Of a DNA stretch of 64,000 bases, positions 1-8,146 are shown one piece after another. The notes under the pieces were generated by a model. The model searched no databases. It saw only the letters and a program-made list of their open reading frames with translations, and was not told the origin of the DNA. Within the stretch, counting starts at the first letter, position 1. The number at the start of each line of letters is the position of its first letter. The stretch lies in contig JAEZJF010000030.1 of assembly GCA_023415825.1 (NCBI GenBank), positions 93,797 to 157,796 on the forward strand, written 5' to 3'. The DNA is from Bacillota bacterium (GTDB taxonomy: Bacteria; Bacillota; Clostridia; DSM-8532). A program made the translations under genes and the position numbers.

Positions 1-518
1 AGCGCTGTCTTATAATCCATAAAGAGCATTCCGTTTACAGCTTTGCTGTAAATATCCCCAAGAAGGCTCATAATGAATCCTTCCGCCTCATCCATTCCAC
101 CATCCAGATAGATACTCCCAATAATAGCCTCCATGGCATCGGATAAAATGGACGGCCTTGTCCTTCCGCCATTGGCTTCCTCACCACGTCCAAGGAGAAT
201 CATATCCCCTAGTCCTATCTTTTGGGCACAGATGTTAAGAGACGCTTCACATACGATGAGCGCCCGCATTTTGCTCATCTCGCCTTCACTGAAGTTGGTA
301 TTATTATTATAAAGCATAAGACTTAATACAAAATCAAGAATGGCATCACCTAAAAACTCAAGGCGTTCATTGTTTTTTGCGGCAAAGCTATGATGCTCGT
401 TTGAGTAGGAACTGTGAACAAGGGCATTTATGGCATATTGTTTATTTCTGTATCTATATCCGACTTTTTGTTCTAATTCACTGACGGTTTCAAGAATAGT
501 GTCCGGAATCTTATTCAA
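1..518 (-). CDS. rnc: Ribonuclease III, N-terminal part (cut by window edge)
   Basis: Double-strand-specific endoribonuclease acting in rRNA and mRNA processing. About 172 residues are visible; the C-terminal double-stranded-RNA-binding domain lies outside the window. The family signature NERLEFLGDAILD is at residues ~50-62 and the second acidic motif DAMEAIIG at ~127-134. The start is a TTG at 518, chosen because AGGAGG ends six bases upstream and no ATG fits. In many clostridia rnc directly follows acpP/fabF; here a three-gene metal module separates it from fabF. Identification is firm. Confidence 0.95.
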   Translation of the reverse strand, partial: MNKIPDTILETVSELEQKVGYRYRNKQYAINALVHSSYSNEHHSFAAKNNERLEFLGDAILDFVLSLMLYNNNTNFSEGEMSKMRALIVCEASLNICAQKIGLGDMILLGRGEEANGGRTRPSILSDAMEAIIGSIYLDGGMDEAEGFIMSLLGDIYSKAVNGMLFMDYKTA

Positions 519-653
519 AATAAACCTCCTCTGTTATGGATAACAGCAACTGATAATATTTTAGCACAACATTCCGGCTGCTGTCATTTCTATAATCTGC
601 TCAAAAAATCCTTGCTTAAGCTGCTTTAACATCACTCCGGTGTACAATAAACC

Positions 654-1334
654 TTACTCCAGGCTCTTTAATCCCTGTAAATCAAGCAGTAAAATCTGTC
701 TCTGGCCGCTCAGCTTTATCAGCCTCAGGTCCTGAAAATGAGATAGCTTTCTGCTGAGGGTTTCCTGGCTCATACCCAAGTGGGAGGCCAAATCCCGCTT
801 GCTCATCTTAAGCACCACTTTTCCCTTATCATCACCAAGACTGATAAGCATATCCGCAAGACGCTTTTCAGCACCTCGGAGGCTGATATTCTCAATGAGA
901 TTTTCAGCCTTTGCCAGTCTTTTGCTTAATTCCTCCATAACCTTAAAGCTTATGGATGGATGCTTGGTCATCAGCTCCTTGATATGCTGACCGTCTATGA
1001 CACAGACATTCACTTTTTCAATGGCTTCGCTGTTATCGGTAAGGGGATCAACGCTAAACAGGGAGAGTTCTCCTAAGAACTCTCCCGGGCCCAGTATTCT
1101 GATAATTTGTTCCTTACCGCTTTCAGAAATTCTGGTTACCTTAACCTTTCCTTTATGTATCACATAAAGCCGCTTTCGCTTATCTCCTGCACTGTAGATC
1201 ATTTCACCTTTTTCAAAGGTCTTCTCGGCTGTTATTCCGGCAACCTCCATCATTTCCTCATGGGAAAGGCTACTGAATATGGGAACAATCTCAATACAGG
1301 TTTTCTCATGCTTTTGGTGAAAATTGCACTCCAC
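654..1334 (-). CDS. Crp/Fnr family transcriptional regulator of metal module
   Basis: 226-residue regulator with an N-terminal cyclic-nucleotide-binding-like beta barrel (~20-135, containing GPGEFLGELSLF) and a C-terminal Crp-type HTH (~165-215, containing SKRDLASHLGMSQETLSR). The start is GTG with AGAGGAGAG seven bases upstream. The reading frame overlaps the end of the P-type ATPase gene by 29 bp, so the two are co-translated. The short N-terminal stretch MECNFHQKHEKTC carries two Cys and three His, which could bind metal or an Fe-S cluster (inference). An FNR-like box lies upstream of the operon (3490-3503), suggesting autoregulation. Family certain, signal unknown. Confidence 0.9.
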   Translation of the reverse strand: MECNFHQKHEKTCIEIVPIFSSLSHEEMMEVAGITAEKTFEKGEMIYSAGDKRKRLYVIHKGKVKVTRISESGKEQIIRILGPGEFLGELSLFSVDPLTDNSEAIEKVNVCVIDGQHIKELMTKHPSISFKVMEELSKRLAKAENLIENISLRGAEKRLADMLISLGDDKGKVVLKMSKRDLASHLGMSQETLSRKLSHFQDLRLIKLSGQRQILLLDLQGLKSLE

Positions 1335-3189
1335 GTTTTATCTCTCCTCTAGCCCCATAGCCTAAAAGTCTGACGGCATTTATAATGACCAATAAAACAC
1401 TCAACTCGTGTACCAGCATACCGAAGGATAGATTGACGGTTCTGATAAGAACACCTGCCAGCAGAAATCCTGCAACCATCAAGGCAAAAATAATATTCTG
1501 TTTCATATTATTCACGGTGGCACGACTTAATCCGATAGCATGGGAAAGCATTTTAATCTCATCCGACATGAGAACAACATCAGCGGTTTCCATGGCCACA
1601 TCGGTGCCTGCACCACCTATGGCAATGCCCAAATCAGCAGACACAAGGGCAGGTGCATCATTAACACCATCTCCCACCATGGCGGTATTCCCATATTTCT
1701 CTTTAAGTGCTGACAGCGCCTTAACCTTATCTTCGGGCATCAACTGTGCGTGATACTCATCCAAATCCAGTTCACGAGAAATAGCCCCGGCGGCTCTTTC
1801 ATTATCGCCTGTCAGCATCACGACCTTTTTGATTCCTAAATGCTTAAGGTTGGCAATGAGTTTTTTAGCGTCCTCCCTTACCACATCGGCAATGGAGATA
1901 ATACCATAAACCTCATTGAGATCTCCTACAATAATGACGGTCCGCCCCTGTTCTTCCTCATCTCTTATGTCACCTTCCCTGTCTTCTGTGGAAATATTAT
2001 TCTCCATGAAGAGCTTCCTGTTCCCGATTAAGATTGTTTTACCCTCAATTACAGCTTTTAAACCCTGTCCAGCTACCATCTCGGCTTTTTCAGGTTTTTG
2101 CTTGAGAGAGCCCATCTCCTGTTCTGCTCTTTTGATAATGGCACGAGCAAGGGGGTGCTCGGAAAAGCTTTCTCCGATGGCAGCCACTCTCAATAGTTCA
2201 TCTTCTTCCCCAATAAAGGCTTGAATGCGCGTTACCTCAGGCTTACCGACAGTAAGGGTTCCTGTTTTGTCAAAGGCCAGCACTTTTATTCTGCCCAGCT
2301 TTTCCATAATATCTCCGCCTTTTACAAGGACCCCGTGCTTTGCACCGTTGCCTATCCCAGCCACAATAGAAACGGGAGTCGATATAACTAAGGCTCCCGG
2401 GCAAGCAATCACAAGCAAGGTAAGCGCCAGCACCAAATCCATGGAAAGCAAATACACCAGAACTGATAAAACAATGATGCCCGGAGTGTAGTACTTTGAA
2501 AATCTCTCAATGAATTTTTGGGTATTGGCCTTTTTATCCTGTGCCTCCTCCACCATTTGAAGAATTCTCGCAAAGGTCGTATCCTCCCCAACCCGGTCAG
2601 CCTGGATGATTAAATAACCTGATTCGGCAATTGTGCCTGAAAAAACCATATCCCCGGTATCCTTACTAATGGGCATGGACTCACCTGTAATGGCGGCTTG
2701 ATTGACATAGGCCATGCCTTCCTTGATAGTGCCGTCCACTGGTATTTTTTCTCCAGGCTTCACCACCACAAGATCGCCTTTTACAACACTATCAGGAGAA
2801 ACATCTATCTCAACTCCGTCTTTCAGGACTCTTGCGGTATCGGGTGCCAGCTTCAGCAACGCTTTAATGGATGAACGAGTCTTTTCGAGGGTTCGGGATT
2901 CCAGATAGTCACCCAGCATAAACAGAAAGGTAACAGCCGCAGCCTCCCAGTATTCACCGATAAACATGGCCCCTATAACGGCAATGGATACAAGTGCGTC
3001 TATACCGAGTATCTTATATCTTAAAGCCGACCAGGCATTTTTCAAGATGGGGATTCCTGCAACAAGAGCTGCTGCGATCATGACAATATGTGTTATAATG
3101 TGCTCACCGACAGTATATTTCAACACGAAAGCCACTGCGACAAGAATCCCGGAAATAACAACTCTCTGAACCTTACTCATCTTTATCAT
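1306..3189 (-). CDS. P1B-type heavy-metal-translocating ATPase (CPG motif)
   Basis: Membrane cation pump, most likely an exporter of a soft or transition metal. About 627 residues. Visible are the actuator TGES (~168), the phosphorylation motif DKTGTLT (~307), an SEHPLA histidine-proline motif in the nucleotide domain and GDGVND in the hinge. The ion-binding motif in the sixth helix reads ACPGALVIS instead of the usual CPC. There is no N-terminal HMA domain; one is encoded separately just upstream. Start at 3189 is preferred because GGGGAG lies six bases before it; an ATG at 3207 extends the frame. Metal specificity (Cu, Zn, Cd or Fe) cannot be fixed from sequence. Confidence 0.9.
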   Translation of the reverse strand: MIKMSKVQRVVISGILVAVAFVLKYTVGEHIITHIVMIAAALVAGIPILKNAWSALRYKILGIDALVSIAVIGAMFIGEYWEAAAVTFLFMLGDYLESRTLEKTRSSIKALLKLAPDTARVLKDGVEIDVSPDSVVKGDLVVVKPGEKIPVDGTIKEGMAYVNQAAITGESMPISKDTGDMVFSGTIAESGYLIIQADRVGEDTTFARILQMVEEAQDKKANTQKFIERFSKYYTPGIIVLSVLVYLLSMDLVLALTLLVIACPGALVISTPVSIVAGIGNGAKHGVLVKGGDIMEKLGRIKVLAFDKTGTLTVGKPEVTRIQAFIGEEDELLRVAAIGESFSEHPLARAIIKRAEQEMGSLKQKPEKAEMVAGQGLKAVIEGKTILIGNRKLFMENNISTEDREGDIRDEEEQGRTVIIVGDLNEVYGIISIADVVREDAKKLIANLKHLGIKKVVMLTGDNERAAGAISRELDLDEYHAQLMPEDKVKALSALKEKYGNTAMVGDGVNDAPALVSADLGIAIGGAGTDVAMETADVVLMSDEIKMLSHAIGLSRATVNNMKQNIIFALMVAGFLLAGVLIRTVNLSFGMLVHELSVLLVIINAVRLLGYGARGEIKRGVQFSPKA

Positions 3190-3213
3190 ACCCTTCTCCC
3201 CAAGCACTCAGGA

Positions 3214-3429
3214 CTATTTTTCTCCCAGCACCTTAAACCCCAAGGACTCAATCTTCTTTTTAAGTGAGTCTGAATCCACTGCCCCCTCATCGAAAGTCAC
3301 CTTGGCCTTGCTGGCGTTAAACAGTACTTCTGCATGATTGACTCCTTGAGTCTTTTTCAGCATGCCTTCAATTTTGGCCATGCAGGAAGGGCAGGTTAAT
3401 GTTTGCAGTTGAAATGTTTTTGTTGTCAT
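3214..3429 (-). CDS. Heavy-metal-associated (HMA) domain chaperone
   Basis: 71-residue cytosolic ferredoxin-like metal-binding domain with the ligand motif TCPSCMAK at ~12-19 (CxxC), similar to CopZ or the N-terminal domain of P1B pumps. It is the first gene of the three-gene operon, 24 bp before the ATPase, which itself has no HMA domain, so it probably delivers metal to that pump (inference). It has a GGAGA ribosome site. Whether the metal is copper is not proved. Confidence 0.9.
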   Translation of the reverse strand: MTTKTFQLQTLTCPSCMAKIEGMLKKTQGVNHAEVLFNASKAKVTFDEGAVDSDSLKKKIESLGFKVLGEK

Positions 3430-3461
3430 AATATCGTCTCCTTTTTTTATCTGATGTCTCT

Positions 3462-3503
3462 ATTTTAGCTGCTCTTTTTTAATATTACTTTGACCTAAAT
3501 CAA
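3462..3503 (-). promoter_or_regulatory. Promoter with FNR/Crp-type box for metal-efflux operon
   Basis: On the minus strand TTGAT-TTAG-GTCAA (3490-3503) matches the FNR consensus TTGAT-N4-ATCAA at nine of ten conserved bases. A -10-like TAAAAT lies at 3462-3467; with a start at about 3455 the box centre is near -41.5, the position used by class II Crp/Fnr activators. No good separate -35 hexamer is seen. The operon encodes a Crp/Fnr protein, which makes autoregulation likely. Confidence 0.6.
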
Positions 3504-3534
3504 ATTTTGAAAATAAGCTTGGCACAATAAATAA

Positions 3535-3580
3535 GGGTCGCATCTCCGTTTGAATTTTGAATCAAACAGGGATACGACCC
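3535..3580 (-). terminator. Terminator after fabF
   Basis: Inverted repeat with ~19-nt arms (GGGTCGTATCCCTGTTTGA and its imperfect complement) 36 bp after the fabF stop, followed on the minus strand by TTATTTATTG. It closes the fatty-acid operon before the metal module. Confidence 0.75.
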
Positions 3581-3616
3581 GTGTTTTATTGTGGGGTTCT
3601 TAGCTGGTCATCAGTT

Positions 3617-4855
3617 CTACTTCTCGAATTTCTTTATGACCAGGGCTCCGTTATGTCCACCAAAGCCGAGAGAGTTGGAAATGGCGTATTCCAGAACTTT
3701 TGCACGGCCGACATTGGGCACATAATCCAAATCACAATCAGGATCAGGATTTTTCAGGTTGATAGTGGGCGGAAGGAAGCTGTCTCGGATGGCCATAATA
3801 GTAATTATGGCCTCAATACCACCTGCTGCACCCAAAAGATGTCCTGTCATGGATTTGGTTGCACTTACCGGTACATTTTTGACATGTTCACCAAAGACCT
3901 TTTTAATGCTCTTTGTTTCCAGAGGGTCATTGAGAGGCGTACTCGTGCCATGTGCATTGATATAACCCACCTTTTCAGGTGAAATACCGGCATCCTCTAT
4001 AGCAAACTGCAGACATTTTACACCCGCTTCTCCCTCAGGATCGGGTGCTGTCATATGATAAGCATCACAGGTAGCGCCAAATCCAACAAGCTCAGCTACA
4101 ATATTGGCACCACGCTTGACGGCATGTTCGTATTCCTCCAGGATCAGTATGCCCGAACCTTCTCCCATTACGAAGCCATCACGATCCTTATCAAAAGGCC
4201 TTGAAGCGGTTGACGGATCCTCGTTTTCAGTCATGGCTCTCATGGAACAGAACCCGGCAAAACCTAGAGGGGTAATGGAAGCCTCTGCGCCACCGGTGAT
4301 CATGACATCGGCGTAGCCGTTTTGAATAATGCGCATGGCCTCACCAATTGAATGATTGGCCGTTGCACAGGCTGTGACCATGCTCCCGTTGTATCCCTTG
4401 ACTCCAAACTGTATGGCTACCTGTCCTGATGCCATATTGACGATCATCATAGGCACAAAGAAAGGGCTTACTCTTTTAGGACCCTTTTCGAAAAGCGACT
4501 TGCAGTTATCCTCCAGGGTCTCAATACCACCCACACCTGAACCGATGAGAACACCGGTACGATAGGGATCCATGGCGGCAAAATCAAGTCCGGACATTGT
4601 AACGGCTTGCTTTGAAGCAGCTACAGCATATTGGGTAAAAAGATCCATTCTCTTGGCTTCTTTTTTATCAATGTACTGGGTGCCATCAAAATCATCAATT
4701 TGTGCACCGACTTTAGTGGAGAAATTGGTTGTATCAAACTTTGTAACGGTCTTTATGCCATTTTTGCCTTCTTTAATTGCATTCCAGAAGGTCTCTACGT
4801 CATTGCCAAGTGAATGAACGACGCCCAAACCTGTTATTACGACTCTTTTCTTCAT
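3617..4855 (-). CDS. fabF: 3-oxoacyl-[ACP] synthase II
   Basis: Condenses malonyl-ACP with growing acyl-ACP in type II fatty-acid elongation. 412 residues, usual length. Catalytic triad visible: Cys163 in TACATANHS, His302 in NAHGTSTPLND and His337 in SMTGHLLGAAGG. Start ATG 4855 has AAGGAGGTC upstream; the longer frame to 4903 has no ribosome site. Last gene of the fap/fab cluster. A terminator-like hairpin and a 43-bp repeat lie between it and acpP, so it may also have its own transcription start. Confidence 0.96.
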   Translation of the reverse strand: MKKRVVITGLGVVHSLGNDVETFWNAIKEGKNGIKTVTKFDTTNFSTKVGAQIDDFDGTQYIDKKEAKRMDLFTQYAVAASKQAVTMSGLDFAAMDPYRTGVLIGSGVGGIETLEDNCKSLFEKGPKRVSPFFVPMMIVNMASGQVAIQFGVKGYNGSMVTACATANHSIGEAMRIIQNGYADVMITGGAEASITPLGFAGFCSMRAMTENEDPSTASRPFDKDRDGFVMGEGSGILILEEYEHAVKRGANIVAELVGFGATCDAYHMTAPDPEGEAGVKCLQFAIEDAGISPEKVGYINAHGTSTPLNDPLETKSIKKVFGEHVKNVPVSATKSMTGHLLGAAGGIEAIITIMAIRDSFLPPTINLKNPDPDCDLDYVPNVGRAKVLEYAISNSLGFGGHNGALVIKKFEK

Positions 4856-4929
4856 TAATTTGACCTCCTTGCAACTTGGATAAATGCTTCCGGTATCAAA
4901 CATGTTGCTCTTTACTATTTAGGTTTTAT

Positions 4930-4935
4930 ATTGTA
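4930..4935 (-). promoter_or_regulatory. Possible extended -10 promoter of fabF
   Basis: Minus-strand TGATACAAT is an extended -10 element about 75 bp before fabF. The -35 region is poor. It would be needed if the hairpin at 5008-5042 terminates transcription from acpP. Confidence 0.35.
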
Positions 4936-4955
4936 TCACAAGTCTCGACCCACTC

Positions 4956-4998
4956 ACAGAGGTACGTTACCGGAGGAACGCATCTCAAGCCTCGACTC
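4956..4998. repeat. 43-bp hairpin repeat, copy 1
   Basis: Shares 33 of 43 positions with 37226-37268, including the ends ACAGAGGTACGTT and CCTCGAC and an internal GGAACG at the same spacing. In this copy the central palindrome is imperfect. Lies between acpP and fabF. Confidence 0.6.
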
Positions 4999-5007
4999 AC
5001 TCCACTA

Positions 5008-5042
5008 AAAAAAGCCCCAACTAATAAAGTCGGGACTTTCTT
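5008..5042 (-). terminator. Intrinsic terminator after acpP
   Basis: Minus strand AGTCCCGAC and GTTGGGGCT form a nine-pair stem around TTTATTA, followed by TTTTTTT. It lies 16 bp after the acpP stop, so it may lower fabF transcription relative to acpP. Confidence 0.8.
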
Positions 5043-5057
5043 TATACACTTAATTCA

Positions 5058-5285
5058 TTATTGATGAGCCTTAATGTAATCAACAGCATCACCAACGGTT
5101 GTAATCTTTTCTGCTTCCTTGTCTGGTATTTCCAAATCAAACTCTTCTTCGAGAGCCATAATAAGCTCTACGATATCGAGTGAATCGGCACCGAGGTCAT
5201 CGATGAAAGAAGCCTCCATTGAGATTTCACCCTCATCAACACCCAGTTGTTCTACAATGATATCCTTAACCTTTTCAAATACCAC
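5058..5285 (-). CDS. acpP: Acyl carrier protein
   Basis: 75-residue acidic carrier of acyl chains. The 4'-phosphopantetheine site is the Ser in [12 protein letters not shown] (~36). The start is placed at GTG 5285 (protein [10 protein letters not shown]), eight bases after AAGGGGG; the longer frame from GTG 5294 would overlap its own ribosome site. It lies between fabG and fabF as in other Firmicutes. Confidence 0.96.
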   Translation of the reverse strand: MVFEKVKDIIVEQLGVDEGEISMEASFIDDLGADSLDIVELIMALEEEFDLEIPDKEAEKITTVGDAVDYIKAHQ

Positions 5286-5357
5286 ACCATTCACCCCCTT
5301 CCAGACAGGAATTATAATATGAAACTATCCCTATTATTGCATCCATTAGAAATAATA

Positions 5358-6095
5358 TTACATATGCAGCCCACCGTCAATATTTATTACCTGTCCCGTA
5401 ATATATTGAGCCCTGTCGGATGCCAGAAACAATGCCAAATCAGCTACTTCTGCAGGTGTCCCATACCTGCCGAGGGGTATGCCTTTAAGATATTGCTCTT
5501 TTATTTCCTCAGGCAATGAGCCAGTCATCTGGGTTTCTATAAATCCAGGTGCGATTGCATTACAGGTAATCCCCCGTGCAGCAAATTCCCGGGCTACAGA
5601 CTTTGTAAAGCCAATAAGCCCAGCCTTGGAAGCCGCATAGTTTGCCTGTCCTGCATTTCCCATCAGACCTACAACTGAGGTAATGTTGATAATTCTGCCG
5701 CTTCTTTTTTTCATCATAATACGCGCGGCAGCCTTTGTGCAGAGGAATGCACCTTTGAGATTGGTCTCCATGACTCTATCCCAATCGTCTTCCTCCATAC
5801 GGATTAAAAGCTTGTCACAGGTAATGCCTGCATTATTGACCAATACATCCACGCTTCCGAAGGTCTCGACGGTTTTTTCAATGAGACCTTGAGCATGTGA
5901 TGGAATACTGAGGTCACCTTTGTAACCTGCAACGGAAAATCCCTGATTCTTAAGCTCATCGGCGGCCTTGTAGACGCTGTCTCCGGTGCCGGAAAGCATC
6001 ACATTGGCACCGTTCTGAGCAAATGCACATGCCAGTGCATGACCAATACCACGGGTGGATCCCGTTACAATTACGGTCTTATTATGAAAGTCCAT
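5358..6095 (-). CDS. fabG: 3-oxoacyl-[ACP] reductase
   Basis: NADPH-dependent short-chain dehydrogenase reducing 3-oxoacyl-ACP. 245 residues. Rossmann motif TGSTRGIG at 11-18, catalytic Ser in NITSVVG, and YAASK near residue 150. The C-terminal ITGQVINIDGGLHM is typical. Start ATG 6095 follows AGGGGATG. Downstream of fabD, upstream of acpP. Confidence 0.96.
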   Translation of the reverse strand: MDFHNKTVIVTGSTRGIGHALACAFAQNGANVMLSGTGDSVYKAADELKNQGFSVAGYKGDLSIPSHAQGLIEKTVETFGSVDVLVNNAGITCDKLLIRMEEDDWDRVMETNLKGAFLCTKAAARIMMKKRSGRIINITSVVGLMGNAGQANYAASKAGLIGFTKSVAREFAARGITCNAIAPGFIETQMTGSLPEEIKEQYLKGIPLGRYGTPAEVADLALFLASDRAQYITGQVINIDGGLHM

Positions 6096-6131
6096 GTTAT
6101 CATCCCCTATCATAGGCTGCTGGCACTATTT

Positions 6132-7082
6132 TTAAAGGCCCTGTCCCGCAGCCCCCAGAACCTCCAAGGTCTGTTTTAGTGATGCGTTGTCCTCCACATT
6201 ACAAACCCTGACATTCTTGTCAACCTTCTTGACAAAGCCGCTCAGAACCTTGCCCGGTCCTATTTCAATGAAAGTGTCCACGCCATTTTCAAGAAGCGTA
6301 GCAACACAATCCTCCCACAGAACGGAGGAGCTGACCTGTCTGACTAAGAGATCCTTAATCTCTTCTTCTGAGTTCACGATCTTTCCTGTGACATTGGTAA
6401 CCACAGGAATGGTCATGGGCTTTACGGCTATATTCTCAAGCTCTTGTGAAAGCTTCTCTCCAGCTGGCTTTAAGAGACTGCAATGGAAGGGAGCACTTAC
6501 ATTCAATAGCATGGCTCGTTTTGCTCCTTTTTCAGTGGCAAGCCTTATGGCCTCCTTTACCACCTCAGTCTTTCCTGCCACAACAATCTGACCGGGGCAG
6601 TTAAAGTTGGCAGGCTCGACCACTCCCATAAAACTTGCTTTTTGACAGATATCAAGAATATCCTCACGGGAAAGTCCCAGTATAGCCGCCATGGCGCCTT
6701 CTCCCACAGGGACGGCCTCCTGCATGTATTTCCCGCGCTTTCTGACCAGTCGGACCGCATCCTTGAAGGATAGGGATCCTGCGAGTACATGGGCTGCATA
6801 TTCGCCCAAGCTTAAGCCTGCCGTATAATCAGGTCTTATTCCTGCTTCCAGTAGAGGTTGCGCACAGGCCATGCTTGCCGTTAAAATAGTGGGTTGAGTA
6901 TTTTCGGTTATAGTAAGAGTTTCGTCGTCACTTTCAAAGATCATTTTTCTTACATCAAAGCCTAAAGCTTCTGTGGCTTCATCCAGGATAAGGCCTGCAG
7001 CTTTTGAGCTCTCTGAGATTTCCTTAGCCATTCCTACATACTGTGCACCTTGACCAGGGAAAATAAAAGCTGTTTTACCCAT
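6132..7082 (-). CDS. fabD: Malonyl-CoA:ACP transacylase
   Basis: Transfers malonyl from CoA to ACP. 316 residues. IFPGQGAQYVGM at the N-terminus, nucleophile Ser in GLSLGEYAA (~90) and catalytic His in VSAPFHCSLL (~200). The ribosome site AGGT precedes ATG. In related operons fabK (enoyl reductase) often lies between fabH and fabD; here there is none. Confidence 0.96.
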   Translation of the reverse strand: MGKTAFIFPGQGAQYVGMAKEISESSKAAGLILDEATEALGFDVRKMIFESDDETLTITENTQPTILTASMACAQPLLEAGIRPDYTAGLSLGEYAAHVLAGSLSFKDAVRLVRKRGKYMQEAVPVGEGAMAAILGLSREDILDICQKASFMGVVEPANFNCPGQIVVAGKTEVVKEAIRLATEKGAKRAMLLNVSAPFHCSLLKPAGEKLSQELENIAVKPMTIPVVTNVTGKIVNSEEEIKDLLVRQVSSSVLWEDCVATLLENGVDTFIEIGPGKVLSGFVKKVDKNVRVCNVEDNASLKQTLEVLGAAGQGL

Positions 7083-7150
7083 TGGGGTACCTCCTTGAAT
7101 GTTTAGGCATGATCAAATAATAATTCCCCTATTCTTTTGTCATGCCTTAA

Positions 7151-8146
7151 TTATTTGGACCAGGTCAGTAGAACCGCTCCATAGGTCAGTCCGCCGCCGA
7201 AGGCCACCAGAATAATTTTGTCGCCTTTTTGGAGCATATTTTTTGAAGATGCCTCATCCAGACAAACAGGGATGCTTGCACTGGATATATTGCCGGTGTA
7301 TTCAAGATTGGTATAAATCCTTTCCATGGGCACATCAAGCCTTTTAGCGGCATTCTGCAATATCCGCACATTGGCCTGATGAGGGAAAACATACTTTATG
7401 CTTTCCATGGTGATGCCTGCAGAATGGAGGACGTTATTAGTAGCCTCGCCCATAATACGCGTTGCAAAGGTGAAAACCTCGCTGCCGTCCATCCAGATAA
7501 CCTGATTTTTGCCTTCATTACGGTTGGCCTGGTCCTCTTCATTCGAATAGAAACAAGGCAAGGTCAGAACAGAACCGCCCTCACCTGAAGCTCCCATTAG
7601 CGCTGATTCTATACCTGTACCATCTTCTACCTTACCCAGTACCACAGCCCCCGCTCCGTCTCCAAATAAAACACAGGTCTTACGGTCGGAAAAATCCGTC
7701 ACCCGGCTCAAGGCCTCAGCTGATACAACAAGAATATGGTTGTAAGTCCCATTTTTAATGAATTCCTGTGCAACCTGAAGTGCATAGATAAACCCGGTAC
7801 AGGCCGCATTTAAGTCAAAGGCGGCGGCCTTTTTTGCCTCAATCTCCTTTTGGATGGAGCAGGATAACGATGGGGTAAGATAATCCGGGGTCACCGTGGT
7901 GGCAATGATAAGATCCATATCCATAGGTGTAAGCCCCGCGTCGGAAATTGCTTTCAAAGATGCTTGTGCAGCCAGTTTCGATAAAGGAATATCCTTTTCA
8001 AGGATGCGTCGTTCTCTTATACCCGTTCTTTTAATAATCCATTCATCTGTCGTTTCTACAATACTTTCTAGTTGACTGTTGGTGAGCCGTTTTTCCGGCA
8101 GCGCGCTGCCAATTCCAATAATTCCAGCCTTAAAGGGCTTCGTCAT
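7151..8146 (-). CDS. fabH: 3-oxoacyl-[ACP] synthase III
   Basis: Starts fatty-acid synthesis from acyl-CoA and malonyl-ACP. 331 residues. Catalytic Cys in LNAACTGFIYAL (~113), His in FPHQANVRI (~245) and Asn in EYTGNISSAS (~275). Start ATG 8146 with GGAGG five bases upstream; it overlaps the 3' end of plsX by 17 bp, which indicates translational coupling. Confidence 0.96.
   Translation of the reverse strand: MTKPFKAGIIGIGSALPEKRLTNSQLESIVETTDEWIIKRTGIRERRILEKDIPLSKLAAQASLKAISDAGLTPMDMDLIIATTVTPDYLTPSLSCSIQKEIEAKKAAAFDLNAACTGFIYALQVAQEFIKNGTYNHILVVSAEALSRVTDFSDRKTCVLFGDGAGAVVLGKVEDGTGIESALMGASGEGGSVLTLPCFYSNEEDQANRNEGKNQVIWMDGSEVFTFATRIMGEATNNVLHSAGITMESIKYVFPHQANVRILQNAAKRLDVPMERIYTNLEYTGNISSASIPVCLDEASSKNMLQKGDKIILVAFGGGLTYGAVLLTWSK

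Noticed and set aside
3557..3982. 141-residue plus-strand frame antisense to fabF
   Set aside because: fabF on the other strand has full catalytic motifs and a ribosome site; this is its shadow.
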